From Whitmania pigra (lineage: Eukaryota; Annelida; Clitellata; Hirudinida; Haemopidae): a stretch of DNA of 64,000 nt. Positions 1-12,577 of this stretch are shown one piece after another; positions within the stretch are counted from its first letter, which is position 1; each line of letters opens with the position of its first letter. The DNA is taken from NCBI GenBank assembly GCA_021613335.1, contig JAJTWR010000481.1, positions 2,030,001 through 2,094,000 on the forward strand, given 5' to 3'. The notes below the pieces were generated by a model, which saw nothing but the letters and a program-made list of their open reading frames with translations, was not told where the DNA came from and searched no databases. Position numbers and translations under genes: made by a program.

Positions 1-3000
1 GTGCTGAATCGCGCCTGGATTTGTTCGGTAATTTAGATAATTAATTTCGTAAATATCGTGAATATTGATAAAGTTAAGATCAATGTGAGATCAATTGTAT
101 TTTGAGATTTGAGATCTGTATTCGTGCTTATTCTACGAATTGCCATTTGGAACTACTTTTAGGGCAACTACGTGTAAAGTGATAGATTTTACAATTTCTT
201 GATTCATACGTTTTCTTTTTTTCAACTAATAACGATTTTATTGATAATAACACTTTAGGCTAATTTATTAAAAAACAACTTGCATTGTTGTTGTCGTCGT
301 TGTTGTTTTTTGTCGTCCTAATAATGTCGTTATCATAGAAAGTGCTTCGCATGAATGAAACATTTGCTGACTCCTCATGTCTTCTCAGCTTATCGAGTTA
401 CTGAAACTTTCACGGAGATCCACAAACTGGATCCTTTGAATATTCATCACTGCCGAGTAATTATGCTGCACTGCATTTATTTTATGACATAATTATTTCT
501 TTACGATTCGGTCGGAAATTCTCGTAATTCGGATGTTTTTGGATACGTTCTTGCATCTCAAGTTATTATAGAATTGTGTCTTGAATACGATAGGATAAAA
601 TGCTAAATTTTAATTAAATAATAATATTGTATACATTTTGTATTTTATGACGTTAGTTAATCTTTTTATGGTGATCTTCACTTATTTAAGTTCATCACAC
701 TCCATAGTTTTCAACTAATTTCTCAAATCATCAATAAAATTCGGCATAAATATAATTTCCATCCATTTTCGTAAAGTAGGATTAGCAACAGTTCCATAGA
801 AAAAGGTTAAAATTAAGTTAAATAGTTAATTTTGAGTTGCTTTCCAAATTCCTGCTAATAATGTTCAGTTACGTCCGAACGCGGGTTCTAAAAAGCAAAC
901 GATAGGAATAAAGTAACCAATAAACGTCTGCAACGACTGCAAACCTGAATAAATAAATTTTCGGCTATTTTATTGAAAATCCGCTCCCAGTTTTAGAACG
1001 TCCCTAAGTTTCGATCGTGCCAGGAAATAATTGTCATTATACATGACGTCACAATCATCGCACGCGTCAGAAACTGGACTTCGAAAACCTGACGATCATC
1101 TGGAAAACAAACAACTAGTTCGTGCCTCGCTCCATTTTCATTTCCAGAACGCAAGGAATGAGTTACGAACCTAAGGTCCCCGTATCAAGACGACAGTATC
1201 CGCTCTCGTCACGATGTGCTTGATCAACAGTGTCCATCTCAACCTAACCAATAAGCTGAGTGGCGGAATGGGTAGACAGGATAGTTGGACGAGCTCATTG
1301 TGTTTTGGGTGGGCTCTAGAGTAGAGTGGGGAGTTTGAGAAATGTACGCATTTTTATTATTAACGACTGTTGTGTTAGAGCACCAATGGGTGTTTTAGCG
1401 GCACCGTTAAGTATCATTAGGCAATTAATGTTGGCGATCGCTATGATGGCCGATGTGTAATTTTCACTCTGCTTCGAAATATCTCCGTCGAATATTACAA
1501 AAATTCTGACCTTTTCAACTGAGTGAAAGGCATTCCATTCATAAAATATGAGCACGGATAAGTGAACTGTCTTTATGCTCCTCTGTCTCTGAGCAACCAA
1601 AATCCATCTAATGTGGCAGATTATCGATTCGTTTCCTCTTTCTTGTGGAAAGATAACGGCGATGAAGACGACGACGACGATAAAGGCGGTGGTTGTTGTT
1701 GTTGTTGTAATGACGGCGAAAACAGGTAGAGGTGTTTGCTGTCTGGAAAAACGGAGTTTCCAAGCGAATGGATGAGGTGCGTGAAATATGACAAAATGTG
1801 ATCCGGGTCGATTAATTTAATTAGATGTCTCGTCTAGCACGGACATGCTTTTTCAATTCATTTCCAGTAGGCCATTGATGGATGGATGAAAATGTTGAAG
1901 GATTAACAATAATCCCGGAACGTGTTATCGCGTGACATGAGCTATTCCGTCAAAACGTTGATTTATGCTCTCGTTTTCCGATCTAGCCAGAACTGTTTGA
2001 CTAGGAATACGTCCCTAGGTTAAATCTCGATCATTAACTGTTAATAAATTAATTGCCATAATTTTAACTAATTTATATAAAACTTTGTCTAAAATTATAT
2101 TTGTTATTTTTTAAAATTGACAATGGGCATCATTCTTTTAAATGTTTTGATACTCAGATCAACTTTTCAAAATATTATATGTTTACATCGTAAGGCAAAA
2201 TCACTTGGAGAGAAAAAGGCTTTTCAAAAGCCAGGCAACTGATTATAAATCATTCGAGGACCTTTTGCGCACAATTTTGAAATCTATAGCAACTTTATAT
2301 AACCTTTGATCCCAAAGATATAAAGAAATGTTTAAAAATTAATAAACATCCACCGCCCCACTATTTCATTAAAGATCGAATTTTCGAACATGTCCCCGCT
2401 ACAAGAGATCTTGGTGTTTTTATTGACAACAATCTCACATTTATCCCTCATATTTAAACTATTATATAAAAAGGCTCTACTAGAGCCCGCCTTCTTTACT
2501 TCTGGAGACAGAACCATCCTTACCAAATTCAAGATATTCAAGATAAATTAGATATTTACATTGTTTTAATATTTCAAATAGTCAACGATTTAATGGACAA
2601 AGTAACAAAAAAAAACATCAGCAATACCTTTGACTTTGAGAGCTGGATAAGGTACTCTGAAGAATCAACAAATCCCAGTAGCAAGGATCCTTTTCAGATA
2701 ACTTAAAGGATGCTAACTTCGATGTTCTATTTCTTATTGAAATGCACGGTTTTTTTAATTTATTGTTACGCCAAACAATTAATTTAATAAAATATATTTT
2801 ATTTATTTTTTCAATGGTTATTCCAAATTATAAAAATTTATAGGTGCATTTTTAAACCCTGCAAGCAGTGTTTTGGTTTATACATAAACACCTTATGCGA
2901 GTGTACGATGAACGTTTTGAACTGCAATGAATCGAATGGATGTCCCGATAAACAAGGGGATGATAAATTTATCTTAGATGTTCAAAACATCATAAATAAA

Positions 3001-3296
3001 AAGGTGACGACGAGATATCTTTAAATTGTTGCTGCTTACATTTTCTACCAACCTCTTTAGAGTACAATTAATTAAAGTTTTTTTCATAGCCCAAACTAAG
3101 AAGTTTGTCCCTAAAGAGAAGAGCTGAAAAATCAAACTATCAGAATGAGCCAAACTTAAAAAAAGCTTGCATTGAGTGAGGACTCCCAATTTTTTAAATA
3201 GCTGAATTTAAAACTACTCAAACTTATGTCAATTCACTTCATTATCTCTACATTGATGAGATGTTATTACAATTATTAGATGATATTCCTTTGCAG
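1..3296. other. Gene-poor 5' stretch
   Basis: No convincing gene apart from a decayed reverse transcriptase fragment near 2.4 kb. A short ORF opening at 2908 (+) ends at 3003 beside a GT (AAG|gtgacg) and could be a 5' exon of the downstream USP1-like gene. Its phase 0 end does not fit the next recognised exon at 3297, which needs two bases from upstream, so another exon or a different 5' end would be required. A short GAC/GTT-rich tract lies near 1665-1710. Confidence 0.5.
2376..2520 (+). pseudogene. Decayed LINE reverse transcriptase fragment
   Basis: Read on the plus strand, about 2391-2450 gives a peptide containing RDLGVFIDNNLTFIPHI, then after stop codons a piece containing STRARLLYFW. 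The pattern D-L-G-V-x-I-D-x-x-L-x-F-x-x-H-I is the conserved block near the end of the reverse transcriptase domain of jockey/CR1-like non-LTR retrotransposons. In-frame stops show it is dead. No ends, poly-A tail or target-site duplication were recognised. Assignment to non-LTR elements is from motif memory; the exact clade is not determined. Confidence 0.6.
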
Positions 3297-6200
3297 CTCA
3301 AAAGCAGCAATATGTGAATTTATTGCACCAGGATTGAAGAACTTGGGTAGAAATCTTTAATTTTAGTTTCCTTAATTTCCAATTTAGACTTTCTAAATTA
3401 TTTGTAATTTTGCAATGAATTTCATGCTTAATTTATTAATGATAACACTTTAAAAACTAACATCGCCTGCCGATCGTTGCCAACAATCGCAGTTAAAATT
3501 TGTAATAAGCTGAAATAGGTAACACGAATGCTAACTCTCTCATATTTAGACAATAAATAGTGGCGACCGATACTGCATTGTAGTTCCTAATTAAGCAAAA
3601 GTATTTTCATATCTCTGAGTTACAAACCAAATACTTTTTGGTACATCTGACATCACAGCATTCCCTTTCACAGGTAACACTTGTTACATCAACAGTGTTT
3701 TACAAGTTCTTTTCCACCTGCCAAATTTCAGAGCATCCATTTCTTCTCTGACTCAGAACATCGTCAGTCTGAATCTCGGAGTGTCGAAGGTTTGTAATAT
3801 AAGTAAATTTTGGAGTTGGCAACGACTTGGGATTTGTAAATGTTTTAAATTCGGCATTAATTTTTATGCCCGACATGCAGCTAGGCTGTTCGCCTCACTT
3901 TTGCTTATAGAGATTTTGAGAACCTAAGTATTTCAATAGGTTGTACATTCAAGTACTTGACAACAAAATAAAACTACACTGAAATGCTAAACTTTCTAAT
4001 CATTGGTCTCATAAAGTAACTTTCTTTTCAGGAATCCTTCTTTAATTACAGTAAATTTGATCTAATTAGACACCTAAACAAAGTGAGATGTCATTCTTTA
4101 TTTGATAAATTACTGAATTTAAAACTATTGAGAACCAAATTCTATTAGATGTTTGTGTTCCCAGTTGTTCTACAACATGCAGAATTGTCAAAAAGAAGGA
4201 CAAGTGGTGGTTGATCCATCGAATGTTTATGGAATCATGGAGTGAGTTCGATCCAATCTTTGTTCTAACTTGTTTTTATTTCCTATTGACAAATCTGTTT
4301 TAATCTGCTCATAATGCGTGTGACAGCATCATTGACCCACATTTAATGGCTTGATCCTATTTAAAATGACTTAAACACTTTTAACTGGATTTGTGATTTA
4401 CCCTGACTCTATCCAGAATCACCTAATCTTTAATTTATTGGTCGCCAGTCGAGAGAAAAGTTCATTTTAATACTTACTTTAGTGATGACATGAGCTTAAA
4501 CGCTAACGAAATTATTTTCTAACAGGTTGCTGAACCCCTCGTTTCGATACGGCGAGGAACACGACGCCCACGAGTTTCTGATGTTCCTTCTCTCGCTCGT
4601 CCAAGATGCCGCAAAAGAGGTCAGAACGCTGTTGAAACGAACGAACGAAACACCAGAAGGAGATTCCCAATCAGTTACCTCAGAACTCCCTGTGGAAAAG
4701 GCTTCATCTCCCCCAGTAATCTTTACTGATCCAGATCAAAACCATGAAGTCGTTCCAGCTACCACCTCACCTCAATGCCCAGAAAACCATTCTTCGCATC
4801 CTCAGACCAACATTGACACAGGCAGCAGCAGCAAAGAGGAATGCAGGAAAGTCAAGGACTCCGTAATTGCAGCAGACTTCGTGTCGGACACGTTTCACGG
4901 AACGATGGAAAGAGTAACCAGGTAGCGTAGGCATCTGGTTTCATCGACTGTTAACTTTCTATCGCAAATTAGTTTAATAATCTTGGATAAAGGCAGCAAC
5001 AATTCACCTGATACTTATTGCTATCAAACATGAATCATTACAAACTAACCTCTCGAACGATTTCCACATTCTCAGGTGTCTAGAGTGCGAAACTGAGTCA
5101 AAAACGGCCGAACCCTTCCAGGACCTTCTCCTTCACATGAAACGAGTGAAAGAACTTCCTCAGGAGCGAGGACCACATTTTGGCAGCAGAGGAAACTTCC
5201 CAGACGAAGACAATGATCTCAGTGACGATGACGATGAAGAAGGTGGTAATCATTTAGACATTGTCAAATTTATTTGTTTGCTTCTGTTAGACATGCCTCA
5301 GTAATTAATTGTGATTTTATAATGGAATGTCCTCAGCAGTGGCTCATTGTACTAGGCTTCTCCCACTTAAAGCATCAAGTGTCAAAACCACATAGGCAAT
5401 AATATCAAACTAACCAATATACAATGTATGATTTTTATGAAATTCAATCAAATTTACTGATATCTCGTTCGTGTTCGCTCTCTGTCCACAAATAATAGAC
5501 CCATAGTAACGATCCAATGGTTTCGAATAAAGGAATAAAAATATTTTAACAAAATTCATTTATATTTTCCATTTCATCGCAGAAACTCCGAGCGTGTTTG
5601 TCGCACTCGGCGACGTGGAAAAGCTCGGTTCGACGAACAAGTTCCACTGCCTCGTCTGCAGGCGCAAGGTGGAAGCTCAGAGAAGGATAACATTCCTCAG
5701 GTGTCCACCAGTACTCATCATACACATTCAGAGGCTTCCACAACTAACAAGTTTTGCTAGGTTAGTAATCCCAGGTAATAAGATCCTTATTTTTTTTTGT
5801 TTGAGTCAACCATCAACATAATAGACTTTTTCATCAACGTCATGTTTCTTGAGCCCAATACAACAGGCACTCTATGCTAGCAGTGCTGCGTTCATTCCAA
5901 AAATAGGATGCAAAAGGAACGTTCTCATACTATAATGGGATTATATTGAGAAACTATGTCTGTGATTTTATTAATTTCTGTGATGATAATTTTTTAGCTG
6001 TGGCATGACAATGTCAACAAAAGTGACTGAAAACATGAAAATTCCACTCGAATTGAACTGCCTGGAGGAAAACTGTTCAAGTCCACTTGAGCACAGGTAT
6101 GAAAGACAGGACAATTAACTGTTATTGATGCCACAACATTCATTTTTCACTTCCATCTATCGTTCAAACAGGATGAAACTCTTTGCAGTGGTCAGCCACA

Positions 6201-6505
6201 CCGGCTACACCATGTCCTCGGGCCACTACCGAGCTTACGTAAACAGTTCCATTGAAAACACTCATAATCCCCCCACTGCCTCGTGGAACCCGGAGCCCAC
6301 CGACATTTCTGCCGGGTCAAACTCGGGACAAGTTTCCATCCCCAATCTCGACAACCAGCACGGCGGAAACAAACCACCTCAGCCCTGGATAGAACTTGAC
6401 GATCACCGGGTAAACCGGCTCTCGAGCGAAGATCTCGACAGAATCACCGGTACGGGCTACTCGTTCAACACCCCCAACATGCTCTTCTACTCCAGGACGC
6501 TTTGA
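3297..6505 (+). CDS. USP1: USP1-like ubiquitin C-terminal hydrolase (5' end missing)
   Basis: Cysteine protease of the USP family. Eight exons join in frame: 3297-3346, 3674-3789, 4165-4241, 4526-4921, 5076-5242, 5583-5760, 5998-6096 and 6172-6505, about 471 residues. The Cys box (GLKNLGNTCYINSVLQVL) spans the first intron. Further landmarks are the GEEHDAHEFL box, two zinc-finger CxxC pairs (CLEC, CLVC), the His box (MSSGHYRAYV) and a final PWIELDDHRV block carrying the third catalytic residue. Order, the Cys-box neighbourhood and the LFYSRTL tail resemble USP1, which removes ubiquitin from FANCD2 and PCNA with UAF1. Human USP1 is 785 residues; here the long insert between the QQD box and zinc finger is reduced to about 100 residues, and an acidic DDDDEE run precedes exon 6. 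The start codon is not resolved. A poly-A signal AATAAA lies at 6642. It is convergent with the TRIM gene. USP family certain; USP1 orthology likely. Confidence 0.85.
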
Positions 6506-7185
6506 GTGAATATTTGACCTTTTCCAACTGACTTTGTATCTAAATTTTATCTAAGTAACAAATTTTGGGCAGTGAATCGTTTACAATCGAATGTGTCGAA
6601 ATATCGTTTGCGAAGTTTGTTGAAAATTGTTTGTAATTGAAAATAAAACAACTGCATGTCCTTTTATGTTTTCTTTTTCACCACATTCAGTTGTTCAGAG
6701 GTTTGACTTTTAAGCATAGATTTTATTACAATTTTTAAGATATCATCTTACCATGAACAAATGTTGTTGTGACAACATTTTTTTTAACTCAGTTGAGAAT
6801 GACATTAAAATACTAATCGAACCTGATTGAAATTTCACAAATTACTTAAAAACTAAAGTAAAATTACAATATACATGCATTTATTAATCACTTACAGAGT
6901 AAATTTGGAAAAAAAATCATTAAACATTTAAATCTGCATCTGTCATTTTCAATAAAACCAAAAGACGTGCATGTAAACAAACGAGCGATATGCATGGCAA
7001 ACGAAAGGGTTCTGATTGCGATCTCAATTAACAGTTAATAGTTAAGCCTGCAGAGGGTCTGAACCCTGACATCAATTGTTACCAAATGAAATGATTAAAA
7101 GTTATGAAAGCTGACGAATCTGGTCCAAAATAGAAAAAGGATTGTTGTTATCTCAGAGTTTAACAAGCCTCACCTCAAACAGCAT
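6506..7185. other. Convergent 3' intergenic region
   Basis: Holds the 3' UTR of the USP1-like gene with AATAAA at 6642-6647, and the presumed 3' UTR of the minus-strand TRIM gene. No other coding signal seen. Confidence 0.6.
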
Positions 7186-9507
7186 CTACAACTCAAAAAC
7201 TTCCAACCCTTTGTCTGTCGAGACGGCCAGTACCCTCGGTTCGTCTGCATAAGAGATGCCCCACGGTCTGCCCTTGCAGCAGGCGACGCTACCTATCAGT
7301 TGTCCCTCGGAGCTGAACATCACGACACTGTTGGTAGCTTGATCTGCCACCAGAATGTTGTTTGCGTCGTCGACGGCGACGCCTTGAGGTTCCATTTCCT
7401 TCCCTCCGTCAAAGGAGCAGCTACAACTGAATTTGAGAAGCTGGCTACCATCCAGAAGGGAAAACACCTTGATGTTGTTGGCTTCGATGTCCGAAACCAC
7501 CGCTCGATCGTTGCCGTCCGCGACCACGTAGTTGGAAAGGAGCACCTCTCCGTCCGTGTTTCCGGTCTTTCCAAAAACCATCTTCCTCTCGAGGGAGTTA
7601 GGATTCGTGGAGTAGATGGCGAGGCGATGCTGGCGCAGTCCGACGTCGGTGACGACGAAAGATCCGGAGCTCGTCGCGGAAATTCCGGCAGGCTTTTCCG
7701 CGTAGGACTGGTACATTGTGCTGACTTTAGAGCATCGCCCATTCTCGTCGAGATTGATCATCTTTATGGCACGACTCGAATGATCGGTAACCATGAAACT
7801 GTGGCTCGATTTATGATAAGTTAGAGCCCAAGGTTCGACTATGGCCCTGGCGTTGATGACGCCCTGTTGTCTCCCCTTGAGATCGAACATTTTTATCCGA
7901 TCGCCGGCGTTCGTGGCTCTGTAGTCGCAAGCTGCAATCATCCACTGCTGGTGCATTTTGAGAAAACAGCAGTCCCTGCACTGAGAAAATCCCTCTGCAA
8001 TCCAATTCATCTTTCTCTTCACCGGAGAAAGGGCAGTAGCACCTGGATGATTCGACTGCTGAAAAGTTGCCAAGGAAAGCCTTCCACTCAACCTTCTCCC
8101 AAGACCCTGGATGACCCTGTCTGATGAACTGGGCTTCAGCAAGTCTTTCTTGATGCTGCTGTGGTTGCTGCTGACTTTCTCATTGTTGTTAACTTTGTCG
8201 TTGCTTCCACTTTGAACGGACACTTGTATCCGCGTCACTTTCAACGGCTTGCCGTGAGAGATGACAGGAATAGATTTCTTTGTTTTTCCAGAGTTCTCCT
8301 TATTTTCCTTTTCTTTCAAAGTGACCTCCTTATAAGCCTCTTCTACCGTTAGCGAGGCCACATCAGTTGCTGCAATATCGACAGTTTTCTTGGTCCTATC
8401 GACAGAACCCAGAGACACATCAATTGAAGGAATAAATTTGACCATCTCGATATTCAATGCCTTCAGTTCAGTTTCAGGCATCCTATCTAATGCTTCTGTG
8501 ATGGTCTTGAAGTCTGAAAAAAACTTTCGACTTCCCTTTTCGGTCATGATGGCCATGGTGGAATCATACTTTTCTTGAACGAGAGAATGTCGCATGTCAA
8601 TAGATTTGCTAGCATCTTCTAATTCCATCAGAGAGTTGTCAAAACTCTGTGCAGCTTCTGAAAGAATTTGCATCTTTATCTGCTCCAAGTTCTTCAGTGA
8701 TTCCTCATGAGCAGAACATACTTCAGCTTCAAAACTTTCTTTGCTTGCTGCAACAAACTTCTTCAAATCACATATTTTCACTTTTAATTCATTCAATTTA
8801 GAGACACGACCGCCTAGGTCTTCCGAAACTTTGCTCAATTTCCTTTCCAAGTCATTAGCAGCCTTGTCTTTTTCCATAACAGAATGATCATCATGTTCTG
8901 TGAACAAGCAGACAGTGCATAGCAACACAGAACAGTCTTCACAAAAATACTTGTAATTTGCATCATGCTGAAGGCATTTATCAGAATTTGGTCTTAAGCC
9001 TTCATTGGTCTGATTGTCATTTATAATGACATGATCACGAAAAATCCTTGTCTTTGCATGGTGAGACAAGCATTGCTTGCAAAATGCCTTTTCACATTGT
9101 AAACAAAAACTGGTGGCTGTTTTTTCTCTCTTTTGAAAGCAGCAAATTGAACACCTTCCAAAGCCAGGAACAGCGCTTTTGTTTTTTTGTTGGGACTGAA
9201 TTGAACTTTCAATGGCAGCCATCAAATCCAAGATCTGGCCAATTCTGAAATCAGTAGCTAGCTGTTCCAAGCCTCCTGGAGGAACATAACACACCTTCCT
9301 GCATGTTGGGCAAGGAAAGTTACTTACTGGGACAAAACGTTGACTGTTAGTGCATTCATGACATCGCCTCAGACAAGCCAAGCAAAAGGTGTGCTGACAG
9401 GGTAAAACTTTGGGGCAGGTAAACTGATCCATGCATATGGAACAAGTTGTCAAAGACTTCGCCTGTTCTTCTAAATCGGCTTCGAATTCACTATCGGACG
9501 ACGCCAT
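7186..9507 (-). CDS. Intronless TRIM-NHL E3 ubiquitin ligase
   Basis: One uninterrupted 773-codon reading frame. Order: C3HC4 RING at about residues 22-72 (CSIC, then CQHTFCLAC, then PCPTC), B-box 1 at about 116-165 (CSIC to CLSHH), B-box 2 at about 175-215 (CLQHDANYKYFCEDC), a coiled coil to about 330, a Lys/Ser-rich linker, and a C-terminal beta-propeller of NHL-type repeats from about residue 500 (for example VDDANNILVADQ). This is the TRIM2/3/32/56/71 architecture: RING recruits E2, the coiled coil dimerises, NHL binds substrate or RNA. The RING and B-box Cys/His residues look intact, so it is probably active. The ATG at 9507 gives a short acidic leader before the RING. No filamin/IG domain is evident between coiled coil and NHL, so it is not a simple TRIM2/3 or TRIM71 orthologue. 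Intronless TRIM-NHL genes are expanded in several invertebrates. Divergent from PSMC4, 510 bases away. Confidence 0.9.
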   Translation of the reverse strand: MASSDSEFEADLEEQAKSLTTCSICMDQFTCPKVLPCQHTFCLACLRRCHECTNSQRFVPVSNFPCPTCRKVCYVPPGGLEQLATDFRIGQILDLMAAIESSIQSQQKNKSAVPGFGRCSICCFQKREKTATSFCLQCEKAFCKQCLSHHAKTRIFRDHVIINDNQTNEGLRPNSDKCLQHDANYKYFCEDCSVLLCTVCLFTEHDDHSVMEKDKAANDLERKLSKVSEDLGGRVSKLNELKVKICDLKKFVAASKESFEAEVCSAHEESLKNLEQIKMQILSEAAQSFDNSLMELEDASKSIDMRHSLVQEKYDSTMAIMTEKGSRKFFSDFKTITEALDRMPETELKALNIEMVKFIPSIDVSLGSVDRTKKTVDIAATDVASLTVEEAYKEVTLKEKENKENSGKTKKSIPVISHGKPLKVTRIQVSVQSGSNDKVNNNEKVSSNHSSIKKDLLKPSSSDRVIQGLGRRLSGRLSLATFQQSNHPGATALSPVKRKMNWIAEGFSQCRDCCFLKMHQQWMIAACDYRATNAGDRIKMFDLKGRQQGVINARAIVEPWALTYHKSSHSFMVTDHSSRAIKMINLDENGRCSKVSTMYQSYAEKPAGISATSSGSFVVTDVGLRQHRLAIYSTNPNSLERKMVFGKTGNTDGEVLLSNYVVADGNDRAVVSDIEANNIKVFSLLDGSQLLKFSCSCSFDGGKEMEPQGVAVDDANNILVADQATNSVVMFSSEGQLIGSVACCKGRPWGISYADEPRVLAVSTDKGLEVFEL

Positions 9508-10017
9508 CTGTGAACCAAATTTTCAAATTTATATATAATAGGAAAATATCGACTTCTTTAACATCGGTAAAATACAAAACGATTCGAAACACCAGCACAG
9601 GCCGAACCACAAACCTTCTCCTGGCTATAGCTTTCAAAACTTTGATTAGCGGCGGGATAGATTTGGATCACACGGTAGAACAATATACCTGCGGATGCCT
9701 ATTTCAAATAACTTCGACTTTTATAAGTATTTATAAAATACCTTATTTGAATAATTACGATGGCATTTTAAAGTGTTAGCGTAAGCTGATGATAACATTG
9801 CAACACTACACACATTAAATATCTCAAGTAAATGTCAATAACTTTTTATAAAAATAATATTTTAAACATTTTGAACATAATTGTAAAATAATATTTTAAA
9901 CCATTATCATTTGTCTTTGGGTCTGGCATGTAATAGCAACACTGTTTCGACTACGATAAATCTGTCGCATTTGAAAACAACGATAACAGACATTGCATTA
10001 AAGGCAGAATTCAAAGC
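9508..10017. promoter_or_regulatory. Divergent intergenic region, TRIM-NHL / PSMC4
   Basis: Only 510 bases separate the TRIM-NHL start codon (minus) from the PSMC4 start codon (plus), so both promoters must lie here or overlap. AT-rich; no defined core promoter motif recognised. Confidence 0.5.

Positions 10018-12577
<2,560 letters not shown>

Noticed and set aside
1260..1340. tRNA-like phrase GGCGGAATGGGTAGACAGGA
   Set aside because: No cloverleaf, anticodon arm or matching T-arm could be drawn.
2908..3003. First coding exon of the USP1-like gene (ATG at 2908)
   Set aside because: It ends in phase 0 at a GT, whereas the exon at 3297 is open only if the previous exon supplies two bases. Kept as a possibility, not called.
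7300..7824. 174-codon plus-strand frame
   Set aside because: Antisense shadow of the NHL region of the TRIM gene; no motif of its own.
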